Assembly: GCA_002353295.1 (NCBI GenBank)
Contig: DEJG01000022.1
Location: 69,213-133,212 of the forward strand
Reading direction: 5' to 3'
From: Prevotella sp. UBA2754
GTDB lineage: Bacteria; Bacteroidota; Bacteroidia; Bacteroidales; Bacteroidaceae
DNA: 64,000 nucleotides
The first letter of the stretch is position 1. Each line of letters begins with the position of its first letter. The notes under the pieces were generated by a model that saw only the letters and a program-made list of their open reading frames with translations, was not told where the DNA came from and made no database searches. Below are positions 52,921 through 61,639 of the stretch, in pieces. A program made the translations under genes and the position numbers.

Positions 52921-54018
52921 CTATTTCTTCTGTATGAAAGCAAGTTTCTCTGCTTGTTCCATGATGATCTCAGCCATTACCTCATTGTTGGGTGTCACCC
53001 CATTTACGATATCAAACATCCATCGAATGCCTGCCTTGCCCCCTCCGGCTTTCAGGATGTGTACAATACAAAGGTTCTGTAAGCCGATATTGGATGAAAG
53101 GATGTCAATATCTGTCGATCCCAATTGGAAAAGAGCCAACTGATAAGCGTCATCGCTATTTTCTTTGATCATTCTTTCGACGTCAGCTAAAGTATTCATC
53201 CCCATTAATCGTAACAATTTCAGATAGGCCGTAGGGGGTACATTTTGCAATTCTGCTTGAGTAATTGCTGCTATCTGGCGGTTTAACTTCTCAAATGGCT
53301 GTAAGGCGATATACGAATGGAAAGTATCTCCGTCCAATAAAACTTCTTCCAGTTCTCCTTTTTGTACCAGACTCTCCATCCTCCGGCGATAATCGCTGAT
53401 GTCTGTACGTATGCGACTGAACTCATTGTCGGCAAGTTCCAATAATCCAGCCAACCGACTGAGATTCCTGTGGTATTCTGTAGGTATCTCGATGTTGGTC
53501 TTGTAGCCAATGTCGTGCTGGATAGCCGACCAGACATGTTGAAGTGCCGTGCGCATCTGTATTTCAAAAGCTATATCGTTCAACTCCGGATGTGATTCGT
53601 CAAAATACCGTGATTTTGGAAGTTTGCAGATGTAGTGCAGGGAGTTGTAACCAAAACTGTCGTACTGATGCATCTTTCGCTTGTCAATAGAATTGTCCCA
53701 GTCCACTAGGAACAAGGCTTCTACCATGGAGGCTATGCGATCGACATCTTCATTATAAAAGGTGATAATACGGGCTCCTAAGATATCGGTGACATCTTTG
53801 ATGGTTTGGTATTTGGAACCTTTAAGAGCAAGCTTTCCTGCCAGAGATGCCTCTGTTTTGATGCGTGACTCTATAGCATTCAACTCAATACCTGCTTGTT
53901 TGACAAGTGCATGCAGTTCTTTCATTACTACTTGCTGTAGAAGACTATATGTGGGAAGTTGATCCCGATAGTCTTCTAACAGCATGGCGCAATGTACATC
54001 AAGTCCGTATTCTGCCAT
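52921..54018 (-). CDS. RelA/SpoT-domain alarmone synthetase-like protein
   Basis: A 365-residue protein. Residues about 45-190 have the synthetase motifs: RIKTEASLAGKLALKGSKY, DILGARI, HQYDSFGYNSLHY and EIQMRTALQHVWSAIQHDIGYK. No HD hydrolase domain precedes it, and no TGS/ACT region follows, so it resembles a small alarmone synthetase (usually 200-260 residues) with an extra C-terminal 150-residue extension of unknown role. It likely makes (p)ppGpp from GTP/GDP and ATP. It starts 3 nt after the second STAS gene. Confidence 0.87.
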   Translation of the reverse strand: MAEYGLDVHCAMLLEDYRDQLPTYSLLQQVVMKELHALVKQAGIELNAIESRIKTEASLAGKLALKGSKYQTIKDVTDILGARIITFYNEDVDRIASMVEALFLVDWDNSIDKRKMHQYDSFGYNSLHYICKLPKSRYFDESHPELNDIAFEIQMRTALQHVWSAIQHDIGYKTNIEIPTEYHRNLSRLAGLLELADNEFSRIRTDISDYRRRMESLVQKGELEEVLLDGDTFHSYIALQPFEKLNRQIAAITQAELQNVPPTAYLKLLRLMGMNTLADVERMIKENSDDAYQLALFQLGSTDIDILSSNIGLQNLCIVHILKAGGGKAGIRWMFDIVNGVTPNNEVMAEIIMEQAEKLAFIQKK

Positions 54019-54021
54019 CTT

Positions 54022-54324
54022 TTATTTAATCTCAAAGAGATTGTAAAAACCTGTCATCATGAAAACTTTCTTGATTTCATCATTGATGTTCTCAATAATG
54101 ACTTTTCCTCCCTTTGAAGCGGCTTCTTTACGGAGGCTCAGGAAAAGACGCAGACCAGAACTACTGATATATTCAAGATTGGTACAATTCAATGTGATTT
54201 CTTTGTCTGCATGTTCCATGAGGGGTTGAATGTCTTTAGCTGCCTGAACAGCTGCAGGTGTGTCAAGACGTCCGTTCATTAAGGCAGTATAACCGCCATT
54301 CTCTTCTTTAATTTCGATAGTCAT
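54022..54324 (-). CDS. STAS-domain protein (anti-anti-sigma type), copy 2
   Basis: A 100-residue SpoIIAA/RsbV-like protein. The phosphorylatable-serine segment is NLEYISSSGLRLFLSL (Ser54-Ser56). Such proteins bind an RsbW-type kinase and are switched off by phosphorylation. It is a diverged tandem copy of the gene at 54337. The pair may let the kinase respond to two signals. Confidence 0.9.
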   Translation of the reverse strand: MTIEIKEENGGYTALMNGRLDTPAAVQAAKDIQPLMEHADKEITLNCTNLEYISSSGLRLFLSLRKEAASKGGKVIIENINDEIKKVFMMTGFYNLFEIK

Positions 54325-54336
54325 ATTCTTATATTT

Positions 54337-54645
54337 TTATTGATTTTGAATATTAAATAAGGTGTTGAATCCAGTCATTTCAAATACTTTCTTGATTTCA
54401 TTATTGATGTTGAGGATAGTGACTTTACTACCCACTGCAGCAGCATTCTTGCGAATATTCAGCAATATACGCAGGCCAGAACTGCTGATGTACTCAAGAT
54501 TTGTACAGTCGATGATGATATCATGACCTGTACAGTCGTTTAGTGGTGAAAGATCCTTAGTTACCTGTTCGGCAGCTACTGTATCCAGTCGTCCTTCTAA
54601 TGTGGCAATGTATTTGCCGTCTTTCTCTTGGAATGTAGTTTTCAT
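54337..54645 (-). CDS. STAS-domain protein (anti-anti-sigma type), copy 1
   Basis: A 102-residue STAS protein with the same core DCTNLEYISSSGLRILLNIR and Ser at 54-56. It lies 26 nt after the permease gene and 12 nt before its paralogue. The two share the phosphorylation region almost exactly but differ in their N-terminal halves. Confidence 0.9.
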   Translation of the reverse strand: MKTTFQEKDGKYIATLEGRLDTVAAEQVTKDLSPLNDCTGHDIIIDCTNLEYISSSGLRILLNIRKNAAAVGSKVTILNINNEIKKVFEMTGFNTLFNIQNQ

Positions 54646-54671
54646 AAGCTGAATTATTTGATGTTTTTTAT

Positions 54672-56465
54672 TTAATACAACGGATAGATGATGTTTACTA
54701 TAAATAGGTTAGCGGCTAATAGGACTATGTGCATGAGCAAGCCAATTCTCATGAAGTCTGTGAATTTGAATCCGCCAGGTCCATAGATGAGCATGTGGGT
54801 GCTGGATCCGATGGGGGAGGCAAAACAGGTGGTTACTGCTATCATCAGTGAAATGATGAAAGGCATGGGATTGCAACCTAATTCTATTGCTTCGCGATAG
54901 ACTATAGGAAAGAAGACACCACAAGCTGCAACGTCACTGACGGCCTCGCTGACCAAAGAGGCCAGGATGCACATGACAGCCATCACAATAATGGGATTAT
55001 GGCCACACAGATCTAACAAACTGTTTGATGCAACATCAGCGATACCGGTCTTGGTAATGGCTGTGCTGAATACAACGGTAGAGCCTAGAATCAATAATAA
55101 ATCCCATTCTATATATTTGGTTACGTTTTGTGCCCTGCAGCATTTCAGTGCCAATAAAGCACCAGCAGCCAGCATGGTCGTCGCCATCAGTGGCATAATA
55201 TGCAATGAAGACAGGACGAACATAGCGATGAGAATGATTGACGAATAAATGGTCTTCTTTCCCAACTGTGGTACAAAATGTGAATCAAAGAAAGTCAGAC
55301 TGCCTTTGGTTATCTGGTCAATCTCCGTATCGTCTTTAGGTGGGCATTCCAATAAGAGCGTATCGCCTGCTTCCAACTCCACCTCACGAGGTTGCATGTC
55401 CACACGTTTTCCCTGACGAGCTACTGCCACTAGAATGATGTCCGTACGATGCTCAAACTCGTTGTCGCTCATTCGAGTACCAATTAGGTCACTTCCAAAA
55501 CCGACATAAGCTGTACGCATCTTTCGATTGTTGTCAATCTCGCTGATACTATATACATGATGATCGGCAGCTACCAGTCCGTGTGTCTTCTTGAGTTCAA
55601 GAATTTCGTTAATCTGTCCCGAATAGATGAGACGGTCGCCTCCCAAGATGAACTCATCTTTAGGGACGGGGGCTATGATTTCCTTGTCAAAACGAACAAT
55701 TTCAATGAGAGAACCGCCTCGAACGTTTCTCAGATTTGCGTCATTGACAGTCATACCTACTGCTGGGTTTTCTGTTGGTACAAGCAATTCGACCGTATAG
55801 TCACTAGTCGATTCAAATGATGTCTCAGGTGATATGCGACGGGGAATGAAATTGCGAAGTAGAATGACCATAATGACACCGACGACAGTACAGAATAATC
55901 CAGGAATGAGTGGCGAAAAAAAACCTAGGGCTCTTCCTGTCTCTTCTGCATAAAGACCGGAAATCACCAGATTAGAAGAATTTCCAATTAGTGTGCAGGT
56001 GCCGCCCAGTGTGGCAGCATAACTCAACGGAATTAATAGTCGGGATGGTTCTGTTCCCAATTTTCTTGCCCAGATTTTTACCACATCTATGAAAAGTGCG
56101 ACCACATTCACAGCATTAAGGAAAGCGGACAGAGATGCGATAGGAATCATCAGTTTGACAAGTGCCTGTTTGTAGTTCGTTGGATCCCCTAACAGATTTT
56201 TCGTGAGCCAGTAGAGAACACCCGTTTGCATCAGGCCTGCCATAACAACGAAGAAGGCTGCATGCACAACAACAGGCTCGCTGCCAAAACCAGCCATACC
56301 TTCGGCTTCTGAAATGATGCCCGTTACGAGCAGCACTGTTAATGCGCCAAGAAAGGCTACTACAGGAGGAATACGCGTCTTGGACATCACGATGAAAATG
56401 CTAAACACCGTGAGGACAGTAATCCATGCATGCAAACCAAGTCCGAAAACTATAATATTCTCCAT
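54672..56465 (-). CDS. SLC13-family permease with RCK/TrkA-C domains
   Basis: A 597-residue inner-membrane protein of the CitT/DASS-like superfamily. Its transmembrane halves (about 1-200 and 405-597) flank two TrkA-C domains (about 215-290 and 300-385). Motifs include NSSNLVISGLYAEE and the second-half SEAVSDVAACGVFFPI...GSSTHMLIYGPGG. Known relatives carry sulfate, arsenite or dicarboxylates; the ion is unknown. It sits between the kinase gene (15 nt) and the STAS genes, an unusual place for a transporter. Confidence 0.87.
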   Translation of the reverse strand: MENIIVFGLGLHAWITVLTVFSIFIVMSKTRIPPVVAFLGALTVLLVTGIISEAEGMAGFGSEPVVVHAAFFVVMAGLMQTGVLYWLTKNLLGDPTNYKQALVKLMIPIASLSAFLNAVNVVALFIDVVKIWARKLGTEPSRLLIPLSYAATLGGTCTLIGNSSNLVISGLYAEETGRALGFFSPLIPGLFCTVVGVIMVILLRNFIPRRISPETSFESTSDYTVELLVPTENPAVGMTVNDANLRNVRGGSLIEIVRFDKEIIAPVPKDEFILGGDRLIYSGQINEILELKKTHGLVAADHHVYSISEIDNNRKMRTAYVGFGSDLIGTRMSDNEFEHRTDIILVAVARQGKRVDMQPREVELEAGDTLLLECPPKDDTEIDQITKGSLTFFDSHFVPQLGKKTIYSSIILIAMFVLSSLHIMPLMATTMLAAGALLALKCCRAQNVTKYIEWDLLLILGSTVVFSTAITKTGIADVASNSLLDLCGHNPIIVMAVMCILASLVSEAVSDVAACGVFFPIVYREAIELGCNPMPFIISLMIAVTTCFASPIGSSTHMLIYGPGGFKFTDFMRIGLLMHIVLLAANLFIVNIIYPLY

Positions 56466-56480
56466 GTATATATTTTTAGA

Positions 56481-56912
56481 TTATAGGTTTTTGATGAGTG
56501 TTAGAATGTTGTATCCGTCTTTACGTTCGTAATTGACAGAATCCATAATTTGTCTTACAAGGTGGATTCCCAGTCCGCCTATTGGGCGTTCTTCAACGCT
56601 GAGGGTAATATCCGCATCCTGTTTTTGCGTAGGGTCAAAGGGAATACCACTATCGGAGATAACGAATTTGATATATTGGCTAGTGAAGGAAGCATCAATG
56701 TCTACCAATCCTTCTCCTCCTTCATAAGCATAGAGTACTACATTGGTTGCAGCTTCTTCTATGGCAAGATTAATACTGGCAACAAGTGCCATGTCCGCAC
56801 CTGCTTCCTCGCATACTGTATCTACAAATTCTGGGAGTTTTGTCAACTCCTCGATTTCGTTCTTTAGTGTTAAACGATATGACTTTAAATCATCATTATG
56901 TAGATTATCCAT
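56481..56912 (-). CDS. RsbW/SpoIIAB-like anti-sigma-type serine kinase (HATPase)
   Basis: A 143-residue GHKL ATPase. N box: NLAIEEAATNVVLYAYEGG; G1 box: DSGIPFDPTQK; G2: GGLGIHLVRQIMDSV. It should phosphorylate the STAS proteins of the same operon. No sigma factor and no PP2C-type phosphatase is adjacent, which are the other usual parts of a partner switch. It is the first gene of the operon, with a -7 box at 56938. Confidence 0.9.
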   Translation of the reverse strand: MDNLHNDDLKSYRLTLKNEIEELTKLPEFVDTVCEEAGADMALVASINLAIEEAATNVVLYAYEGGEGLVDIDASFTSQYIKFVISDSGIPFDPTQKQDADITLSVEERPIGGLGIHLVRQIMDSVNYERKDGYNILTLIKNL

Positions 56913-56937
56913 TAGGCAAAAATCTCTTTAAACAGTG

Positions 56938-56945
56938 CAAAGATA
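56938..56945 (-). promoter_or_regulatory. -7 promoter box of the partner-switch operon
   Basis: TATCTTTG on the minus strand, 25 nt before the kinase ATG. No -33 TTTG is seen; the mmd terminator lies immediately upstream. Confidence 0.5.
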
Positions 56946-56946
56946 C

Positions 56947-56986
56947 AAAAAAAATGGCAATCCATTAAAAGATTGCCATTTTTTTT
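56947..56986 (-). terminator. Terminator of the decarboxylase operon
   Basis: A 16-bp stem including its A/T flanks (core ATGGCAATC/GATTGCCAT, loop of 8) followed by a T-run on the minus strand, 11 nt after the beta-subunit stop. Confidence 0.9.
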
Positions 56987-56997
56987 GCATTAGATGC

Positions 56998-58149
56998 TTA
57001 TGATAAGAAACCTAGCAGGGCTCCTGCAGCCACTGCAGAGCCTATAACTCCTGCAACATTCGGTCCCATGGCGTGCATCAGCAGGAAATTGTGACGGTCG
57101 TATTCCAATCCTAGGTTGTTAGAAATACGAGCAGCCATAGGCACAGCACTCACACCGGCGTTTCCAATCAGTGGATTGAGTTTTTTGTCTTTTGGCAGGA
57201 AGAGGTTCATAAACTTTACGAAGCAAACACCACTCATCGTTGCAATAATGAAAGCTCCTGCACCAATGAGGAAGATATAGATGGTGTTGATAGTCAAAAA
57301 CTCAGAAGCTTGTGTAGAACATCCTACAGTCAGACCTAGCAGCATGACTACGATATCATTAAGGGCAGCACCTGCTGTCTTGGCCAGACGTGTTGTCTTG
57401 CCTGACTCTTTCAGTAGATTGCCAAAGAAAAGCATACCTAACAAGGGTAGGCCGGAAGGTACGATAAATGTTGTCAGAAGTAGTCCGATGATGGGGAAGA
57501 GGATACGCTCAGTCTGAGAAACCTCACGGGCGGGCTTCATCTTGATAACACGCTCTTTCTTCGTAGTCAGCAGACGCATCAATGGCGGTTGAATCAGTGG
57601 TACCAGTGCCATGTAACTATAGGCACATACGGCAATAGCTCCCATCAGGTTAGGGGATAGCTTACTTGAAAGGAAAATTGCTGTAGGTCCATCAGCTCCA
57701 CCGATAATGGCAATGCCTGCAGCCTGATTAGGTTCGAAACCTAACGCCAGAGCAAACATATAGGCACCGAAGATACCGAATTGGGCTGCAGCACCAATCA
57801 ACATCAGTTTTGGATTGGCCAATAGAGCGGAGAAGTCTGTCATGGCACCTATTCCTAAGAAGATGAGTGGGGGATACCATCCTTGGCGCACACCTTGATA
57901 GAAGATGTTCAATACCGAATTATCCTCATATAGCCCAATCTCCAAACCTGCATCAGCGCGGAATGGGATGTTACCGAGTATAATACCTAAGCCGATAGGC
58001 ACCAACAACAATGGCTCAAAGTCTTTTTTGATAGCCAGCCATATAAAAAGTGCACCAACCGCTATCATGATGAGATTTCCTGCTGTAGCATTCGCAAAAC
58101 CGGTATATGTCAGGAACTCATTGAAATTTTCTACGATAAATTGCCACAT
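56998..58149 (-). CDS. mmdB: Na+-translocating decarboxylase beta subunit (methylmalonyl-CoA/oxaloacetate type)
   Basis: A 383-residue inner-membrane protein that couples decarboxylation of the biotin carrier to Na+ export. It has about nine to eleven helices. The second half of the family core is visible: GGADGPTAIFLSSKL (Asp153) and NAGVSAVPMAARIS. Which alpha subunit it uses cannot be told from the window; with mutAB next door, methylmalonyl-CoA is most likely. It is the last gene of a four-gene operon. Confidence 0.92.
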   Translation of the reverse strand: MWQFIVENFNEFLTYTGFANATAGNLIMIAVGALFIWLAIKKDFEPLLLVPIGLGIILGNIPFRADAGLEIGLYEDNSVLNIFYQGVRQGWYPPLIFLGIGAMTDFSALLANPKLMLIGAAAQFGIFGAYMFALALGFEPNQAAGIAIIGGADGPTAIFLSSKLSPNLMGAIAVCAYSYMALVPLIQPPLMRLLTTKKERVIKMKPAREVSQTERILFPIIGLLLTTFIVPSGLPLLGMLFFGNLLKESGKTTRLAKTAGAALNDIVVMLLGLTVGCSTQASEFLTINTIYIFLIGAGAFIIATMSGVCFVKFMNLFLPKDKKLNPLIGNAGVSAVPMAARISNNLGLEYDRHNFLLMHAMGPNVAGVIGSAVAAGALLGFLS

Positions 58150-58177
58150 AGCCTTTTACTTTTTTACCATTTTACCT

Positions 58178-58633
58178 TTATCCAATGGTCAGTAATACAG
58201 CACCTTCCATGACAGAGTCACCTTGGTTAACTGTAATAGAGGTGACGGTTCCTGCATATTCGGCCTCAATATTGTTCTGCATCTTCATAGCTTCTAACAC
58301 GATGACAACGTCACCGACAGCTACTGTATCTCCGACCTTCACATTAATGCTGGTAATAGTACCTGGCAGTGGCGCCTTTTGGGCATTACCGGCACCAGCG
58401 GGAGCTGCAGCCTGAACAGGAGCAGCTGCGGCGGCAGGGGCAGCTGTAGCTACGGGCTTGGGCGCCTCCACCTTAGGCTTGACGATGGTTGGGTGCTTAG
58501 CAGCATTGATAGGTTGTTGCAGTTCTACTTCAAAGGGTATGCCATTGACATTTACTTTCGCGATGTTGCCTTCTACTTCCTCGATTTCTACTTCGTAGTC
58601 AACACCTTGTACTTTATATTGATACTTGCTCAT
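58178..58633 (-). CDS. mmdC: Biotin carboxyl carrier protein of the Na+ pump
   Basis: A 151-residue protein with an N-terminal domain (about 1-45), an Ala/Pro-rich flexible linker (about 48-85) and a biotinyl domain (about 87-151). Biotin is carried on Lys117 of EAMKM. It carries CO2 from the alpha subunit to the beta subunit. It lies between the gamma- and beta-like genes. Confidence 0.92.
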   Translation of the reverse strand: MSKYQYKVQGVDYEVEIEEVEGNIAKVNVNGIPFEVELQQPINAAKHPTIVKPKVEAPKPVATAAPAAAAAPVQAAAPAGAGNAQKAPLPGTITSINVKVGDTVAVGDVVIVLEAMKMQNNIEAEYAGTVTSITVNQGDSVMEGAVLLTIG

Positions 58634-58665
58634 ATCTTTAAACTCTAAACATTAAACTCTAAATA

Positions 58666-59703
58666 TTATTTCAATTCTGGCCCAGTGGGGATATGTTGTC
58701 CCTGGTGGGTCGTTGGCAGTAAGGGCTCGTGGAAATGAGTCATCTGACTGTATTCGTCATCCCATCCTGTGTCATGATGTTTGATGGTGATTACGCCACT
58801 TTCCACATCGTGTACATTATCACGATACTGCTGCAGCGCCATACCGATAATAGCCATATATACCTCACGGTCAATACCTTTAGAGTCGAAACCGTCTTTC
58901 AGTATAACACCAGTTTTGTGGCCTACTTCAATGGTCTTCTCTACCGTCTTTGTAATAGGTTTGATAGGCTGTGTGTTGATGACTTTCTTTGCTGCTTCTT
59001 GATGGCGCATAAACATTCCGAAGAGTGTGAAGAAAATCCATAACAAGGCCAGGCATAGGAACACGATACCCATCGCCATAATAGCCATAGCAAATCCATA
59101 GGGGTCTTCGCGCTTAAACTTTTCTACTTTTGACTCACTGACTATGGTCATGTTTAAAATGCCTGGTGTTACTCGGTCGTCAGATTTTACTTCCCAGTCT
59201 GCGGAAGTTCCGTTGTTGGCAATACGCGCAAACGACTGGTTCGAGTTTAATACAGGAACTGTAATTGAATCGACGAGCTGTGTCGCGTTACCGTTGTAAA
59301 GAGCAATCCAAAGTGGTTTGGTGGCTTCAACGGGAACGGAGAGATGCAAAGAACCCAGAGCGGGTTTGCTGTTTAATTGAAACACGATGAGTTGTTGACC
59401 TTTCAGATTGGTACGTTCATCGCCATTGGGAATCTGACTCATGCGACTCACACGCTCAGGAACACTCATCTTCTTGTCGAGTACGGAGCGGTCTGTGGTC
59501 AGGTACATACCGCGAATATTGTAGGTTGAGTGCGAAATATTGGCAATTTCAACCCAGGCATGTCGTGCTCCGTATTCATCAATCAGGCTCGACTCATTCT
59601 CCGTCATCACCTCATTGAGCTTGATGCTGGCATCAAGTTGAGCCATCGCGGGCTGAGCTGCTAAGGCGAAGAGTGAGCCTAATAGGAATCCGATTTTTTT
59701 CAT
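58666..59703 (-). CDS. OadG-type gamma subunit fused to a lamin-tail-like domain
   Basis: A 345-residue protein with a signal peptide (about 21 residues). Residues about 28-185 look like a lamin-tail (LTD) domain (IKLNEVMTENESSL...WVEIANIS...NIRGMYLTTD). A single transmembrane helix at about 203-235 (GFAMAIMAMGIVFLCLALLWIFFTLFGMFM) is of the OadG type, followed by a cytosolic tail with Lys/Thr-rich linker. Known OadG subunits are about 80 residues, so the extracytoplasmic domain is an addition. It should anchor the decarboxylase to the membrane pump. Confidence 0.82.
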   Translation of the reverse strand: MKKIGFLLGSLFALAAQPAMAQLDASIKLNEVMTENESSLIDEYGARHAWVEIANISHSTYNIRGMYLTTDRSVLDKKMSVPERVSRMSQIPNGDERTNLKGQQLIVFQLNSKPALGSLHLSVPVEATKPLWIALYNGNATQLVDSITVPVLNSNQSFARIANNGTSADWEVKSDDRVTPGILNMTIVSESKVEKFKREDPYGFAMAIMAMGIVFLCLALLWIFFTLFGMFMRHQEAAKKVINTQPIKPITKTVEKTIEVGHKTGVILKDGFDSKGIDREVYMAIIGMALQQYRDNVHDVESGVITIKHHDTGWDDEYSQMTHFHEPLLPTTHQGQHIPTGPELK

Positions 59704-59743
59704 TTGTTTGGTTTTGTATTATTATATATTCTAGTTGTTCTAG

Positions 59744-61438
59744 TTATCCGCAGAAGAACAGTACAATAATTTGTGCTGTAAAGATGCGAAGGAACATCGA
59801 TAGTGGGTAAACCGTTGAATAGCCTACGGCTGGTGCTTCCTTCGAACATACGGAGTTAGCATAGGCGAGGGCAGGGGGGTCGGTATAGGTACCGGCTATC
59901 ATACCCATTATAGTGAAGTAATTGAACTTGAATTTCAGACGGGCGATAGGACCTACTATCAGGATGGGGATAGTGGTAATCAGGAAACCCGTAAACACAT
60001 AGAGCAATCCGTCGCCCTCTACCACTGTCTCGAAGAAGTTGGCACCAGCCTTGATACCCACACTGGCTAAGAAGAGTACCAAGCCGATTTCGCGCAGCAT
60101 CATATTGGCCGATGTCGTGGTATAGGTCACCAGACGTATCTTATAGCCATAACGGCCGATAAGGATAGCGATGATAAGTGGTCCTCCGGCAATACCCAGT
60201 TTCATGGGTACCGGCATTCCCGGTATAGCGATGGGCAGTGAGCCGAAGATGATACCGATGATGATTCCGACGAAGATAGTAGCGATGTTTGGAGCGTTCA
60301 GACGGCGGATGGAGTTACCCATCTTGTTGGCTACACGGTCTGCAGCATCCTCCGGACCTACCACCATGATCTTATCGCCCACCTGAAGGGGTAACGACGG
60401 GGTGGCAAAGATGTCCATGCCCTGACGGGTGATACGTGTCACGTTGACCCCATATACACTGGAGAAGTGCATGGAGCCAAGTGTCTTACCATTGATTTTG
60501 GGATTGGTAATGAGGATGCGCTTCGAGACGAGGGGCTGGTCAGACTGTTCGAAGTCGATGTCCAGTTTCGGACCGATAAATGCCATGATGGCTTCCTGGT
60601 CAGCTTCTGCACAGACGATGAGCATTTGGTCGCCTATGTGGAATATCGTGTCGCGATTGGGGATACAGAGTTCTCCCTCATGTACGAGGCGTGATACCAC
60701 AAAGTCACGATTCAGGAAGTGGTGCACCTGCAACAGCGTCTTGCCTTCCAAGTATTTGTTGGTCACCTCCAAGTGCATCTTATAAGGCTTCTTGTTAGTG
60801 TTGGCCTCGTTCATGGCATTCAGTTCGTGCTCTTCCTGCTCCAGCTTTACCCTGCATATATACCTTATTAATATGGTAGCACCTATGATGCCCAGCACAC
60901 CTAGCGGATAGGCACAAGCGTAAGCCGAAGCGATATGCGGACCTTTGCCCTGTCCGAAGACAGTGCCCAATGCTTCATTGGCAGCACCAAGACCTGGGGT
61001 GTTCGTTACAGCACCGTAGAGAGTACCCACCATCATGGGGAGGTTCTCGACCTTAGAGGTGTCGAAGAAGGCGAAATAGCAGGCGAACATCACCAGGATA
61101 TTCAATAGGATGCCCGTGGCAGCCAGTCCGTTCAACTTCATACCAGCCGTACCGAAACTCTCGAAGAAACCAGGACCGACCTGCATACCTATCATGAAGA
61201 CAAACAGTATCAGTCCGAAATCTTGGATAAATGTCAGGATGGGAGTGGGAGCTGTGAACCCGAAGTGTCCTGCCACGATACCAGCGAACAACACAAAGGT
61301 AACACCTAAAGAGATTCCTCCAATCTTGATTTTACCTAAATACACGCCGACAGCTATCACAATCGCATACAGCAAAGCTATATGAGCAACAGAATCAGTT
61401 GTCGTAAATAATTCTTTTAACCATTGCAATGAATCCAT
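59744..61438 (-). CDS. AspT/SucE-type (AAEx family) transporter
   Basis: A 564-residue membrane protein with the duplicated AspT/YidE-type transporter halves (first about 20-190, with VGTLYGAVTNTPGLGAANEALG; second about 390-564, with MIAGTYTDPPALAYANSV) and two TrkA-C domains between them. Family members exchange aspartate and alanine or export succinate. The ATG at 61438 is chosen, since the longer frame crosses a -7 box. It heads the operon with the Na+ pump subunits 40 nt on, which favours a dicarboxylate such as succinate. Confidence 0.85.
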   Translation of the reverse strand: MDSLQWLKELFTTTDSVAHIALLYAIVIAVGVYLGKIKIGGISLGVTFVLFAGIVAGHFGFTAPTPILTFIQDFGLILFVFMIGMQVGPGFFESFGTAGMKLNGLAATGILLNILVMFACYFAFFDTSKVENLPMMVGTLYGAVTNTPGLGAANEALGTVFGQGKGPHIASAYACAYPLGVLGIIGATILIRYICRVKLEQEEHELNAMNEANTNKKPYKMHLEVTNKYLEGKTLLQVHHFLNRDFVVSRLVHEGELCIPNRDTIFHIGDQMLIVCAEADQEAIMAFIGPKLDIDFEQSDQPLVSKRILITNPKINGKTLGSMHFSSVYGVNVTRITRQGMDIFATPSLPLQVGDKIMVVGPEDAADRVANKMGNSIRRLNAPNIATIFVGIIIGIIFGSLPIAIPGMPVPMKLGIAGGPLIIAILIGRYGYKIRLVTYTTTSANMMLREIGLVLFLASVGIKAGANFFETVVEGDGLLYVFTGFLITTIPILIVGPIARLKFKFNYFTIMGMIAGTYTDPPALAYANSVCSKEAPAVGYSTVYPLSMFLRIFTAQIIVLFFCG

Positions 61439-61461
61439 AGCATACTTTTCTTTTCGGTGTG

Positions 61462-61469
61462 CAAAGGTA
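61462..61469 (-). promoter_or_regulatory. -7 promoter box of the transporter-Na+ pump operon
   Basis: TACCTTTG on the minus strand, 23 nt before the ATG. No clear -33 TTTG. Confidence 0.55.
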
Positions 61470-61562
61470 CAAAGAAATTGCTCAATAAAAGTATTTTTGT
61501 GCAACTATTTTTCATATTTATGAAAATAATATTAAAAAGTTCTGTGTTTGAGAAATTATTGC

Positions 61563-61570
61563 TAACTTTG
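61563..61570 (+). promoter_or_regulatory. -7 promoter box of mutAB
   Basis: TAACTTTG on the plus strand, leaving a leader of about 65 nt before the mutA ATG. The nearest TTTG (61547-61550) is only 12 nt upstream, too close for a -33 box. Confidence 0.5.
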
Positions 61571-61639
61571 TAGGCCAAATTGTACAGGCTTTTAATAATT
61601 GAAGCGTGAACTTAAAACAACTTATATAATAATTTATTT

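Noticed and set aside
61439..61504. Upstream extension of the AspT-like transporter
   Set aside because: It crosses the -7 box TACCTTTG (61462-61469), so it would not be transcribed; MDSLQW at 61438 fits the family.
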